Shown: positions 1 to 10,717 of the stretch, one piece after another
Position numbering within the stretch: the first letter of the stretch is position 1
How the letters are laid out: the number at the start of each line of letters is the position of its first letter
From: Pyropia haitanensis
Lineage: Eukaryota; Rhodophyta; Bangiophyceae; Bangiales; Bangiaceae
Reading direction: 5' to 3'
Assembly (NCBI GenBank): GCA_008729055.1
Contig: SDUX01000006.1
Span: 124,001 to 188,000 of the forward strand
Length of the DNA stretch: 64,000 nucleotides
Position numbers and translations under genes: made by a program
The notes under the pieces: generated by a model
The model's input: only the letters and a program-made list of their open reading frames with translations
Database searches by the model: none
Told to the model about the DNA's origin: nothing

Positions 1-780
1 CGGGCGCCGGCGCTGGCGCGCCCGCCGTGTGCGGCAGCGCGCCACTGCTCGCCTCTGAGCCACCACCCGCGGCTCTCCCGTCGGCGGCGTTGGCCGCGTT
101 CGCCCCCCCCCCCCCCCCCCCCCTCCAGCGCCCATGGCTGACAGCAGGCCGTTGCGCATGCCGCCCCCCCCGCCAGCACCCGTCGCGGCCGGGCTGGTGT
201 GCCCCGTCAGCAGGTACCGCACGGCGGCGGCCACGTCCTCCTGCTCAAAGACGCCCAGGCTAATGTACGCCCCGTCGCTGCGGCCGCTGCCCGAAAAGTC
301 GAGCGCAAACAGGCTGACGCCGTACGGCAGCAGCAGCGGCGCCAGCACCTGCGCCTCCACGCGGCAGCTCCCGTTCCCGTGGCAGTAGACCACCGCGGGG
401 AGCAGCGGCGGCGGTGGCGACTCCCGGTCGGCGGTGGCAGTGGAGCCCGACGCGTCGCGTGACCTGCCGCCACCCCCGCCAGCCCCGCCGCCATCGCCGC
501 CACCGCCGCCGCCGGCAGCCACGGGCGTCGCCCGCGGGGATGCCATAGGCGAGGCGCCCCATCCCGGCCCCCCCCCCTCGGGCACGTAGTGGGACGCCTG
601 GAGGCGGAGCCCGCGGGCGTTGCGAAGCTCCACGTCCGTCCGGTTGACCCGCGTGCCGCCGACGGTGAACGTGCGGGCGCCGAGGTCGGCCAGCTGGTAC
701 ACCGCCCGGGGGGGGCGGATGATAAACGAGACGAGCGCGTTGACGCCCTCGGCCGACAGGGGGGGCTCGTCTGACGCCAT
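1..780 (-). CDS. Alpha/beta hydrolase, serine-hydrolase type (N-terminal part, runs off window)
   Basis: An open frame starts at the ATG at 780 and reads leftwards without a stop to the window edge, so the C-terminal part is missing. The N-terminus contains FIIRPPRAVYQL followed by a GGTRVNRTDVELRNARGL segment. This resembles the N-terminal block of a plant and protist alpha/beta-hydrolase family (S33-like, 'RPPRA-Y' proteins). After a Gly-rich insert come VVYCHGNGSCR (oxyanion HGN motif) and LFALDFSGSGRSDG, the usual strand 3-4 region. The nucleophile elbow would follow and lies near or beyond the edge. The frame between 180 and 1 is uncertain because of a 21-C run at 103-123. The family is known; substrate and location cannot be told. 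The next gene inwards (Sm D2) is on the same strand about 2.1 kb away. Confidence 0.72.
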   Translation of the reverse strand, partial: MASDEPPLSAEGVNALVSFIIRPPRAVYQLADLGARTFTVGGTRVNRTDVELRNARGLRLQASHYVPEGGGPGWGASPMASPRATPVAAGGGGGGDGGGAGGGGGRSRDASGSTATADRESPPPPLLPAVVYCHGNGSCRVEAQVLAPLLLPYGVSLFALDFSGSGRSDGAYISLGVFEQEDVAAAVRYLLTGHTSPAATGAGGGGGMRNGLLSAMGAGGGGGGGGRTRPTPPTGEPRVVAQRRAVARCRTRRARQRRRP

Positions 781-1286
781 GGCCGCCCGCCACCTACACC
801 ACAGTGACAAGAAAAGCGAGGGGGGAGAAGAGCAGAGACGAGGGGGGAGAGGGGAGGTGAAGAGCGGGGGTACCTAATGGGAAACGAGGAGCGGGAGGGG
901 AGACGAAGGGGCGTCCCGTCGCGGCCGCCAATGTGGCGGCCGCCGCGGCAGTGAAGAGCAAAACGGGGGAAGGAGCGGCGGCAGCACGCACAGTCACGGT
1001 GAGAGTCAGGCGGGCGCGGCGGGGAGACGCGGCGGGCGTACGAGACAGACACGGCGGGCGGCGCGCCCGCGGTCCGCCCCACCAAGCCGCACCACCGTCC
1101 ACGCCCCCCCACCCGCCCGCCCGCCCGCCCGCCCGCCGGTCGGCACCCCCCCCCCCCCCCCACCCCCACCCCGGCAGCCCGTCCCCGACGGCGGGCAAAC
1201 CGGCGGTCAGGCCGCGTCGGCGACGCGGCGGCGGGCGAGGGGCGGCGGCGGCAGCGGCGGCGGCGGCCGACGCCGCGACAGCGGAA

Positions 1287-1329
<43 letters not shown>

Positions 1330-1984
1330 GGGGCGGCGGCCGGGCCGGCCGTGCCCGATGGGCGGGCGGCAACGCGCGGCGGCGTCGTGGTGGGCAAAGC
1401 GCCGTACCGTGCAGGCCGCGGGGTGAGGGGGTGGTGGGGTGGGGGGGGGGGGGGGGGGGGGGGGGGGTGGGTCGCGGAGAGGAGCGGGCGGCCGAGGGGT
1501 GTGCGCGTGCCCCACACAGGCGGTGCGCGGCGGGGCGCGGGCGGCACCCCCCCCCCCCCCCCTCACCGACGTGGCGGTGGGCGGCAGCCCGCCACGTGGG
1601 CGCCCGTGATTGGCCGCCGCCGGCCCGGTGTGGCGGCGGCAACGCGCGCCGCCTGCCGCGCGCGGTGTGCGCGGCAGGGGGGCGGTGGTGGGGGGGACCG
1701 CGGTGGGGGGGGGACGGGGTTGCGGGGGGGGGGGGGGGGGGGGGGAAGAGGAGAGGGGGGGGGGGCGGCGAGGGGGAGGCCGGTCGTCGGCCGCGCGCGT
1801 GTGCGCAGCGGCGGGGATAGAAAAAAAATGTACCTGCGATGGGGCAGCGGGAGCGGGGAGCGCACGCCCCGCGGGGCGTGCTAGTCGGCGCGCGCGGTGG
1901 CCGTCAGCGGCAGCAGCGGTTGCGCGGGGGTGGCGGGGGGGGGGGGAAGGGACACCACCCGCCGTGGCAGCCACTCCCAGCGCC

Positions 1985-2027
<43 letters not shown>

Positions 2028-2444
2028 GGTCGTGCGCCGCGGCGGCCCGTTTACAGCGCCGCGCGCGCGCGGGACCGGCGCGGTCGCCGCGGCGGCGGCC
2101 GCCCGCGGCGGCCGCCCGCGGCCCGTTGCCGCCGCGGCGGCGGGCCAACGGCCGTGACCGACGCGGCGGCGGCCATGGCCGCGGCGGCGGCGCGGGTGGT
2201 GGCGGCCAACGGCTGGCCGCACGGCGGCGTGGCCGCTGGCAGCGGCGGAGCACGGCGGCCGGCAGGGGCGCCGCGCCGATGGGGGGGTGTGCTGCTGGGG
2301 GGGGGGGGAGGGGGAAGGGGGGGACGACCGCTGCCCGGCGCGCGCGTGAGGGTGGCGCCGCGTGCGGCGGCGGCCGCGCTGGCGGCGCCGGCGGTGGCGG
2401 CGGTGGCGGCGGCCGCGACCACTCCACGCCGCGCACGCGGTGGC

Positions 2445-2476
<32 letters not shown>

Positions 2477-2885
2477 TGGCGGCTGCCCACAGCCGCGACG
2501 CGCGCGGGGTGCGGCGCGACGTACACCCGCCGCACCACAACGGCTGCAGGGGGGGTGGGGGGGATGACGGAAGGCACCCTGCAAGAGAGCAATGACAAAA
2601 AGACGAGAAAGAAACACGCCCCGCGCCTCTGTACACCCCCGCCGCAGCGGCCACTCATCCTCTCCGTCGTCGTACCCGACCAGGTGCGCTGGAAAGGGGG
2701 GTGGGGGCGGGTGACGAGGGGCAGCCAACTGCGACCATCGCGCACCTCCGCCGCCAGCCGCCACCCCCCAGCGCCGGTATCTGCCTGCAGCCGGCATGCA
2801 CCTCCACCCCCCCCCCCCCCCCCTCGGCAGTCAGTTGTCTGTCTGCTGTGCCACACCACCCCCCCCCCACCCCCCCACGGCCACT
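781..2885. other. GC-only gap with microsatellites and G/C runs, no gene recognised
   Basis: About 2.1 kb of almost pure G and C lies between the hydrolase start and the Sm D2 stop. It holds GGC/CCG trinucleotide runs (about 1286-1326 and 1982-2027), a GGTGGC hexanucleotide run (about 2437-2480), a 27-G run at 1441-1467 and several C runs. All six frames stay open because the base composition lacks stop codons, and the translations are Arg/Pro/Ala/Gly only. It should contain the hydrolase promoter and the Sm D2 3' UTR, but I see no convincing core signal. Confidence 0.6.
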
Positions 2886-3587
2886 TCACTTTGGATTCCG
2901 CACGACAAGAACCACCGAGTCGCCGCGCAAAAAGAGCTTGGCAATGACCCGGTCCCGGCTGACCGACCGGGAGGAGGCGCCCTTGGGGTACTCCACCCAC
3001 ATCTCCTTGACGTCCTCCAGCACCTGAGCGGAGCGGGGAAGGGGGGGGGACGCGCGCAGCGTGACACACGCCGCGACCGGGGAGCCCAAGCGCGTTGCGA
3101 CACAAGAACGGGTTGCGAAAGAAAACAACACAGGGGGTTCCAACCAGCAGGCGAGAGGCCCGGACCCGTCAGTCACAGCTGCACTCCCCGGTGGTGGCGC
3201 CGCGTCCCCGCCAGACCACCCAACCCACTCGACACACCCACCCCCGCCAATCCACTTGCCGCCACAGTCCTAAACGAGGGAATCCAAAGAAGAGAAAAAA
3301 AAGGCAGAGCGGATGGGAGACAACCCCCTCCCCTGCCAACGTACCATGTTGCAGTGGCGGTCAAACGCCTTGACGCGCCCGAGCAGCTTCTTGTTGTTGC
3401 GCACGTTGATGAGCACCTGCGAGCCGTCCATCACCGCCGCCCGCAGCAGCGACAGAGGGCCCGTTGAGAAGTCATCCGCGGACGGGCCCGCGGGGGGGGC
3501 GCCCGCCGCCGCGGCCGCCGCGCCGGCCGCCGCGCCACTCGCCACGTCCACGTCCACGACGCCGTGGACGGCGGCGGGGTCCGCCAT
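2886..3587 (-). CDS. SNRPD2: Small nuclear ribonucleoprotein Sm D2, two exons
   Basis: Core Sm-ring protein of the U1, U2, U4 and U5 spliceosomal snRNPs, acting in the nucleus. Exon 1 is 3587-3345 (81 codons) and exon 2 is 3023-2886 (45 codons plus stop), giving 126 aa. The junction falls in phase 0 inside the Sm fold. Exon 1 ends with [20 protein letters not shown] followed by CNM (Sm1 motif), and exon 2 continues [15 protein letters not shown], then [15 protein letters not shown] (Sm2 motif). From FSTGPLSLL onwards this is a near-direct match to eukaryotic Sm D2. The N-terminal 38 residues are an Ala-rich extension not typical of the family. The intron (3344-3024, 321 nt) begins GTACGT and ends CTCAG. 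The start is the first ATG before the conserved part, at 3587. Confidence 0.95.
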
Positions 3588-4740
3588 GCCCGTACGGGTG
3601 TCGGCGACAAGGCTGGCGGATGAAACCCAGAAATGGGGACAGAACAGGAGGAGGAGAGGAGGCAAGCGGGAAAAAGACAAAAAGGTACGACAGAGAGAAA
3701 AGCACACGGCAAACAATGAAGCAGGCGCACCACCACGAAGGTAAAAAAGTCAATGAAAGCTCTGCAGCGCAACAGAGGGAGTAGACGAACACGAGAAGGG
3801 GAAGACAGAACAAACGTGCAAGAGAGGCCCGGTCGACCTGTCAGCGCTTCGGCCACAAACAAGGCAGAGACGTCGAGGTGGGGAACGGTCACACACGGAA
3901 AGACAGGGAAGGGATGATGACGGGTGTGAACAAGAAACGTACGGTGGCTTGCGTGCCCCGCGAGAAGCCATCGTGACTTGCGACCGGAGACCAGCTAGCT
4001 AGAGGGACGCGGATAGTCCAACCAGACGGACGGGCAGGTCAGAGAACAGCGGCACGACGCGGGTGGGGAGGGCTGCGGTGGGAAGGAGGAGGTGGTGGGA
4101 GGGCGCGATGGCGGCACGGCGCACCCAGTACGAGCGAGTTTTCGCATGGGAATTGAGCCGAGCTGCGGGCTGGTCTCGCTGCAAACGAATACTCGAGTTG
4201 TACAGAACAACAAAATAAATTATCGAGTCAAGAGTACATTGGCATGAAAAGGTAGCACCGTCGTGTCATTGCTGGGCGATCTTGGTTGGTCTGGGGCTGT
4301 CGGGCGTCAGTGGTCTGGCGCTCCCCGTCCTTCTCCACAGTTTTTTGTGGTTCGAAGCGACACGCAGCGACCAATCATGGCATTTTCATGTGAGCGGTCC
4401 GCGGGGTCGGCCAGGCGCCTGACCCTGCAGCCCGAGATTGCGGTGGCCCCCCGGCTGCAGCTGTGCGGAGCAATGCGATTGCTGCGGGAGGGCCTCCGCC
4501 CACTGGTCAACCTTGGACGCCGGTCTCGTGTCGCGACCGCCAGACACCGCCATCATAGCCGCCGCCTCCTCCACCCGTGAACGATTGCCGTTGACCCTGC
4601 CACTGCCGTGTCCTATCCCTTGTGCGGCGCGTTGAAGACTGCCCCATCAAGGTCCTGCTTCATCTGCACCTTTTGCATTCCCCCTCCACCCCGCCCCACC
4701 TCTTCCTCGCGTTACGTTCGCGCCCCTCGCTTCCCCCACC
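3588..4740. promoter_or_regulatory. Divergent intergenic region between Sm D2 and the PDZ protein
   Basis: A 1.15 kb region of moderate GC that must hold both 5' UTRs and promoters of the flanking divergent genes. The part at 4195-4240 is AT-richer (aaataaattatcgag). The 60 bases before the PDZ start are C/T-rich, as in other leaders of this window. Short open frames here, such as 4263-4580, show no conserved features. No clear TATA box was found. Confidence 0.45.
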
Positions 4741-5568
4741 ATGCCAGCTTCGGCTGCGTTTGTGGGCGCCGCCGCCGTCGGCTCCGTGACCCGCTCTCGC
4801 GCCGCGCTGGGCGCGCCTGCCGCGGACTTTGCTGGTGCCGCCGTCACCTGCCGGGCGTCCCGGGCGGCTGTCGCGGGTACCCCCCTGCGGTGGCGGCGGC
4901 GGCAACCGGTGGTGGCGCCCGCGGTGGCGCCGACGGGCCCCGTTGCCCAGTACAACTACAACATCTACCAGGACCAGGATGACCGCTCCAAGCGCAATGT
5001 GAGCGCCACTGATCGGGCGGTCGTCATTGAGAAGCCCCTCGGCCTGATCCTGGAGGAGTCCCAGGACGGCATGGTCTTTATTGCGGAAATCGACCCGGAG
5101 GGCAACGCGTCCGAGGCGGAGGGCATTGAGGTGGGCGACATTGTCGTGGCCGTGTCGGCCACATTTGGCGATGAGGTGTGGTCCACCCGGGGGGTTGGCC
5201 TGGACCGTGTGATGAAGAGCATCAAGGTGCGCTCTGGCCCACGGGTGACGCTCGTCCTCGAGACGCCAGACCAGATCTCGGCTAAGAAGGTGACGGCGAT
5301 GGCCAACGCGGCCGACCGCCGTGACAAGACGCGGGAGCAGTTTGGCTCGCCCGAGGTGCTCAACCCCATGTCGTGGACGAAGCAGCAGGAGAGCAAGACA
5401 GTGTACGACTACTCCACGGACGCGGGTCCGTCGACCAACGAGATTGAGGAGGAGCTCAAGGAGAAGCTGCGGAGCGAGATTACGGCCCCGTACCGCCAAA
5501 ACTGGCTGCTGTGGATCTCGGGGGGGGTGTTTGCGCTGGTGGTCATCTCGTTCATCGTCCTCAACTGA
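4741..5568 (+). CDS. Plastid-targeted PDZ-domain protein with C-terminal membrane anchor
   Basis: An intact single-exon frame of 275 aa. The N-terminal 55-65 residues are rich in Ala, Ser, Thr and Arg with SAAFVG near the start, as expected for a red-algal plastid transit peptide. Residues about 93-175 form a PDZ-like domain: VVIEKPLGLILEE (carboxylate-loop equivalent PLGL), GMVFIAEIDPEGNASEAEG, VGDIVVAVSATFGDEVW. This layout resembles the PDZ domain of plant thylakoid MET1-type proteins, but no TPR domain follows. Residues about 205-250 are charged and helical (EIEEELKEKLRSEI), and a single hydrophobic helix (LLWISGGVFALVVISFIVLN) ends the protein. I infer a stroma-facing scaffold or assembly factor tail-anchored in a plastid membrane. 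The partner is unknown. Confidence 0.8.
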   Translation: MPASAAFVGAAAVGSVTRSRAALGAPAADFAGAAVTCRASRAAVAGTPLRWRRRQPVVAPAVAPTGPVAQYNYNIYQDQDDRSKRNVSATDRAVVIEKPLGLILEESQDGMVFIAEIDPEGNASEAEGIEVGDIVVAVSATFGDEVWSTRGVGLDRVMKSIKVRSGPRVTLVLETPDQISAKKVTAMANAADRRDKTREQFGSPEVLNPMSWTKQQESKTVYDYSTDAGPSTNEIEEELKEKLRSEITAPYRQNWLLWISGGVFALVVISFIVLN

Positions 5569-6248
5569 GGGGGCCGTGGGGCGTGGCATGCCGGTCGCGG
5601 AGAGGGGGTAGGGCATTCCTTGCGCGCACGTGTTGTGGTGCGGCTGAGCAGCTGCCGGGCAGCTACGGAGGGATTCAACAGTTTTTTCTCTTCATCCCAT
5701 GGGGTGGTTTGGGCTAGGTGTCATATCGCTTTTCCTTATTGCCGTGCTCTTGCTTTGTACGAGATGGTGCGATACCGTGTTTATATCTCAAGTGTTGTTT
5801 TGTGTCCGTCTGTCTTTCTTCGTGGCGCGTGGTGCGGATAGCGGCGAGGCCAGTCAGCTTGAGGGTCAGGTCTGGTCCAAGCGGGCGTTGGCCGCCCATC
5901 GCCGTGGTCGCCCGCCCAAACCCTTGGACGGCCACAGACGCAACCCTGTCATGAGACGCAAACGAGCATTTAACGCCAAGCGGTCACCTCGCCACATCGA
6001 GCAGGCACCCAGCACATACACTCAGCCGCGCAGGCATGCCTTTCCAACAGCGCACGACAGCAGTCGGTGAACAGCGACCTACGTGCACAGCTCAACAAAC
6101 GCCACCAGTCAACGTGTCTTGCCCAGCCGTGGCCGGCACCTCACCCCCACCACGCAGGAGGCGAACTGCGCCCTCGGGGGCGCGGCCTGGCCAACTAATT
6201 TTCTCCGCCTCCCCCCTCCCCCCCCCACGCACGGCGTGCAGGGCGGCC
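5569..6248. other. Convergent 3' region, no gene seen
   Basis: Tail-to-tail gap between the PDZ gene (+) and the peptidase gene (-). The stretch 5640-5850 is clearly lower in GC and T-rich (TGTGTTTGTG-type sequence around 5770-5820), as expected for a 3' UTR with polyadenylation signals. Small open frames in it carry no recognisable domain. Confidence 0.5.
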
Positions 6249-6393
6249 TTACGACCACGCCGTCGCGGCGATGGCTTCGAGCAGGGCGGCGCCAAAGTCG
6301 GCAAACCGCACGGGGTCTTCGACCCTGTCCCGCAAGGCGGGGACGTGCACAAAGAGGGCGGCAACGGGTGGCAGCACAGCGGCCGTGGCCGGC

Positions 6394-6428
<35 letters not shown>

Positions 6429-7648
6429 GGGGGGGAGCCATTCCCGCCGCCCCGCCCACCGCCACCCAAGCCGCCAGTACCACCGCCACCCAAGCCGCCA
6501 GCACCACCGCCACCGCCGACTGCCGCGGCGGCGGGCTCCCTTGGGTAGGTGGTCGCCCCCATGGGTTTCACGGCGGCGGCGGCGGCGGCCGCGGCGACGG
6601 CGGCGGCGGCGGCGGCGGTGGAGGCGGAGACGCTCTCTGACAGCGGCGCTACCGCCCGTGCACTACCTTTGTCCCCCCCCCGCGCCTCGTCCGCCGCGGC
6701 GGGCGCCCCCAGTCGCGCCACGTGCACGAGTGACCGGTAGTACGTCCAGTTGCACACAAAGCGGCCCGCGTCTTCGCTCTTCGATACGTTCCAGCCCTGC
6801 ATCTGGAGCCTCCGCACGACCGCCCCGAGTGGCAGCCCCGTCCGGCGTTTGACGGGCGGGCGTGGTCTTGACCCCGCTGCAGCCGCCACGGCCGATGCCG
6901 CGGTGGGTGCCGGCTCCTGGTCCTCCCCCGTACAGTCCCCCGCGTCGCCAGGGTCCACGGCACAGCCCCACGGCCGCGCGTCGGCCTCGTCGGGCACGCC
7001 AAAGCGCGCCTCGTTGACCGCCACCTCCTCGAGGTTGAAGCATGGCGCGAGCGTGTTGACACCAAAGTGCACAATGGCAATGCGGCCGGCGGCGGCGGCG
7101 GCGGCCGCCGCCGCCGCGGTAGCGTCACCGCCCGAAGCAGCGGCGGTGGCGGCGGCGGCGGCGGCGGCGGCGGCAGCCCCTTCCGCGCGCTGCACCGCGA
7201 TGGTGTGGTACAGCTCTGCCAGCGCCGCGTCGACCACCGAAGTGGACACGGTCAGGACGGTCCTGGACGCGAGCACCGGCCGCCCGACGGGCCAGCCGCC
7301 CGGTGGGTCGGCGCCCGCCGCCGCCGCCGCGGCACGCGACCGCGCGAGCGCGTCGCGGAGGTCGTCCACCAGGTGCGCCGACGGGTTGTCCGCGACGCCG
7401 CGGAACTTGCCAAAGCCTGTCACGTGGAAGGTGGTCGTCGTCGCCGTCGCCGCCGGGGGAGGACGCACCGCCGTGCGGGCCACCCCCGCCGGCTCGGTGG
7501 GGCCACCCGCGGACGCGACGACGGCGGGGGGGGGGGCGGCGGAACCAGACGACGCCGAAAGCGTGGATGCAACAGGCGCCGTCGCAGCTGCCGTGGCCGC
7601 CGTCGGCCTGCCCGACGACGGCGCCGCAGCTGCGGCGGTCGCGGCCAT
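6249..7648 (-). CDS. Pyroglutamyl-peptidase I homologue (C15 cysteine peptidase), one frame break
   Basis: Would remove N-terminal pyroglutamate from peptides in the cytosol. Visible in order: FHVTGFGKFRGVADNPSAHL (the family's GFGPFxGVxxNPS block), VHFGVNTLAPCFNLEEVAVN (around the catalytic Glu), SEDAGRFVCNWTYYRSL (catalytic Cys, close to the animal PGPEP1 form DAGRYLCDFTYYTSL) and, after a long insert, FVHVPALRDRVED (catalytic His). Ala- and Gly-rich inserts enlarge it to about 466 aa against about 210 usual. The last block lies in another frame. Adding one base to the 9-G run at 6427-6435 joins it and makes the length a multiple of three. Start 7648 is preferred over an upstream ATG at 7915, because a TATA box at 7952-7946 would leave the latter almost no leader. 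Confidence 0.85.
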
Positions 7649-7945
7649 GTCGCCGCGGCTAGCAACGACGACGCGGCCGCCGGGGCAGGGTGGCAGAGGC
7701 AGACAGAGGGGTGCGCCGAAGGTGACGACGCAGGCGGCAGACAGCGGCGTGGGGACACTGCCTGGGTGAAGGCACGCGGCGTCGGGGACGGGCGCGAGGT
7801 GCGACGCTCGCGGCGCTGAAGACCAGTCGTGGTGCGTAGATGGGCTGGGCGGCTTGTCACGTGGTGTCGTTAGTTTCTCGCTGGATGCACGGTGGGGGTG
7901 GCGCCAAGACGCCACGTGGTCTGACTAATTTCGTTTCTCATCAAC

Positions 7946-7952
7946 ATTTATA
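7946..7952 (-). promoter_or_regulatory. TATA box for the peptidase gene
   Basis: On the minus strand the sequence reads TATAAAT within CCCCTATAAATGTTGATG. This is one of the few AT-rich spots nearby. Transcription would begin roughly 25-30 bases downstream, near 7920, giving a leader of about 270 bases to the ATG at 7648. Confidence 0.5.
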
Positions 7953-7959
7953 GGGGCAA

Positions 7960-9451
7960 CAGCGAGTTGGGGACGTGGAGGAACAGACGTGCATCCGTGC
8001 GCCCGCATCCGCAGCGGGATTGTCCCAGCTGCAGCGACAGCGCTGCCACCGACGCCGGGCCTACAGCGACCGCCCGCTCCCGCAGGCTGGGTCAGCCCCG
8101 TGACCGCCGCCACTGCGCCGTCGGCGGCCACTCGCGCCGTCGCAGCGGTTGTCACGGCAATTACTGAGTGGCTGCCAGGGGCTACTGCAACAGCCACAGC
8201 TGCTGCCATGGCCGGTCCCCCTGTTCTCTCTGCCCCCACCCCCCAGCCGCACGCCGGGACGCCGCCGGTGGCCACACGACGAGAGCTCAGGCCGTGCTAC
8301 ACCGCAGGAGCGCCTGCAGGATCCACGGATGGTTGGCGACGAAGATTATCTCTACCACTGTAGGGACATGTGCGTCCATGTCCCCCCCGCCTCAGCGGCG
8401 CTGTTACTCGTGCTGCAACGATCTCCGACGCACACCAACGTCCGCCGCGGGGGAGTGTACTGTAGCGCACCTGCGGGGATGAACGGCCCTCCTCTCTCCA
8501 CCTCGCTCGAGGGAGGCCGCGGCGCGCGGTTCACCCGCCTCCCCTCCTCGTCCCTTTGCGAGGACTGGAGGACACAGACAGCGTGTTTAGGGGGGAGACG
8601 ACTCCAGCCGCCCAGGACGAAGCTCCGCGTCCCGCTTGCCCAATCATTGGTGGGGCCTTGCTATAAAGTGGTTCTTTGACTGGATTTTGTGTTTGTGGGA
8701 GCTGTGGCATGCGGGCCTGATGACTTAGGTCCACAAATTGGTGGAGGGGGAGTCGCCGATCTCCGAGCGTGCGGAGAGTCAAGGTGCAAGACAAGCTGAC
8801 GTCAGCTGCAGGGGCGGGCGGAACCCACAGATGGCCCGCACGTTGGGCTGCCCGACTCGCTCGCCACGGGGTGCGTCGCGCCCTGTTCTCCGTCGCGCGC
8901 CCACAAAGTCAGTCGCCGTTGGCGCGCGCCATCTTCTGCCTGCCTCTTTCGCGGGCACACTGTTTACTATTTGCCTCTTTTTCTTGGCACGCGCGTCTGC
9001 ACGCGCGTCCAAGGTTTTGCCGGCTGCCCGCGCCGATCCTATGGGGACGCACGGTAACCAGGCGGTCGGGCCACTATGTACGTGCCCGCGCGTCTATTGG
9101 CACATGCATCCCCCGTGAGACAGCGGCAGGTGTAGTGGCGAGCGTGGCGCCCAGGGGCTGGCGGAGGCGCGCGCCCCCTACACACCCCGGCGCGGCGCGG
9201 CCTTGCAGACCGAGCCGCGGCGGCGCGCACTCTGCGGGCCACGGGTCCATGAACAAGGTGTTGCACCCAGGGCCCGTGACGACGCCTGAATGAACGTCCC
9301 GTGCCGCCCGGGGCGAGTCCGCTCCCCGTGTGCTGCCATCGATGGGCGCCGCTACAGCCGTGTGACCAGGTGACTGGCAGCCGTCGGGACCACCAGAAGA
9401 CCCCACTGGTGGACGTCGTGCCGCCGCCTGCTGGCTACACCGCCGTCCCAC
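7960..9451. other. Intergenic region with a plus-strand TATA-like box, no gene recognised
   Basis: About 1.5 kb of moderate-GC sequence. A plus-strand TATAAAG occurs at 8662-8668, preceded by a CCAATCATTGG palindrome at about 8640-8650, which together look like a core promoter pointing towards the nicotianamine-synthase-like gene. No convincing exon follows it directly. An acceptor-like TTTCCCCTAG at about 9528-9537 could mean that gene has an upstream exon here. The open frames in this stretch lack conserved features. Confidence 0.4.
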
Positions 9452-10490
9452 ATGACTGTTGCACTCCGCGGGCCAACATCCTACCACAGCCCACCCCCCC
9501 CGCCGCTGCCAGTCGCTCCCCACTCCTTTCCCCTAGGCAAGCGCGCCTTGCTCTCCCCGACGCCCTCCCTCCGGCCGGCGCCCCCTTCCTGCACCTCCCC
9601 CGCCGTTGTGGCTCTGCTCGGGGACCACGGCTCTGTGTGGGCGGCGCTCTCCCCCTACACCACCGCCCCCGACGCGGACCTGGCGCCCTCCCCCCACCTG
9701 GACGCCGCCCTCCACCAGCTTGTCGTGGTGCTGCAGGGCGCTCACGTGGCCGCCCCGCTGGCGGTGTTGGCCGCGGCGTCCCGGTCGCTCGCCGCGGCGG
9801 GCCGCAGGGGACCCCTCGCCGCCCGCGCCGCCGACGTGCGCGGCGTAGCGCAGCGCGCTGAGGGGGAGCTGGAGCGGGCGTACGCAGCCATCGTCCTGCA
9901 ACGTCTGACGCGGCCGCCTGCGGGGGGGCGGCGGAGGGGAGGTGGGGGGGGGGTGGGGGGGGGGGGGGGGAGGCGCCGCCGCCGCCGCTGGGGAGGTGGT
10001 GCCGACAGACGGGTGGCCAGGGGGAGCGTCGCCGCCGGCGGTGGCCGCCCTCGCCGCCGCCGCCCGCCCCATTCCGTTCGTCGACCACTACGTGCGGCTG
10101 GTCGCGGCCGAGGCAGCGGCGCTGTCGGCGGTGGAGCCACGCGGGAGGGCATGCGGGCGGACCGGCGGCGGTGGCGGCGGCCGCGCCGACGGCGCGGGCC
10201 TGCGGCTGGCGTTTTGTGGGGGCGGCCCGCCGCCGCTGACTAGCTGCCTGCTCGCCGCCGCGGGCGCCGCCGCCGCCGTCACGCTCCTTGACATGGACGC
10301 GCGGGCGGTGGCGGCGTCGGCGCGGCCGCTCCACGAGTGGACGGCGCGCGGCACCCTCCGCGGCGGCGCCGCGTCTGTCGTCCACGCCGACGCCACGCGG
10401 GTGACCTTTTTTTGCCGCCGCGCCCGGCACGGCGGCGGCCGCGGCTGCTGCCCTCCTGGGATGGTGCCGCCGCGTTTGGCCGTCCGCTGA
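9452..10490 (+). CDS. Nicotianamine-synthase-like protein (SAM-binding), frame breaks in G runs
   Basis: Nicotianamine synthase condenses three S-adenosylmethionine molecules into the metal chelator nicotianamine. The N-terminal helical half (SPHLDAALHQLVVVLQG, then EGELERAYAAIVLQR) fits the family's first domain. After G runs at about 9944-9975 the frame changes, and IPFVDHYVRLVAAEAAALSA matches the family's PYYxNYxxLxxLE block. RLAFCGGGPPPLTSCLLAA matches the diagnostic VxFVGSGPLPLTSxxLA SAM-binding motif, followed by VTLLDMDARAVAASARPL and SVVHADATRV. Restoring one base in each of two G runs gives about 346 aa ending at 10490. Family members are about 280-330 aa. The segment after DATRV does not resemble the family C-terminus, and a T-run slip at 10407 would let the frame run on. 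Start 9452 is uncertain. Confidence 0.6.
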
Positions 10491-10685
10491 CGGTGTTGGA
10501 GGTGGCGGTGCCGCCGGGGGGGTGCGGGGGGGTGTGGGTCGTCGACGCGCTCGTGTGGGGGGGGGGGTGCGGCCGGATGGGGTGCCGGCAGAGGCGCGGC
10601 TGTTTTTTTTTGGGTGGGGGGGAGGGGGGGGGGGGACGCGGCTGACTCGGACGTTGACGGCGGCGGCGGTGGCGGCGGTGGCGGT

Positions 10686-10717
<32 letters not shown>

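Noticed and set aside
1207..3105. Long minus-strand frame upstream of and overlapping Sm D2 exon 2
   Set aside because: Composition-driven Pro/Arg sequence that conflicts with the well-supported Sm D2 exon.
7649..7915. Upstream start at 7915 for the peptidase
   Set aside because: It would lie only a few bases after the predicted transcription start set by the TATA box at 7952-7946, and the added residues have no conserved or clear targeting character.
8738..9293. Open frames downstream of the 8662 TATA-like box
   Set aside because: At least one begins with a non-ATG codon, none has conserved blocks, and codon usage is mixed.
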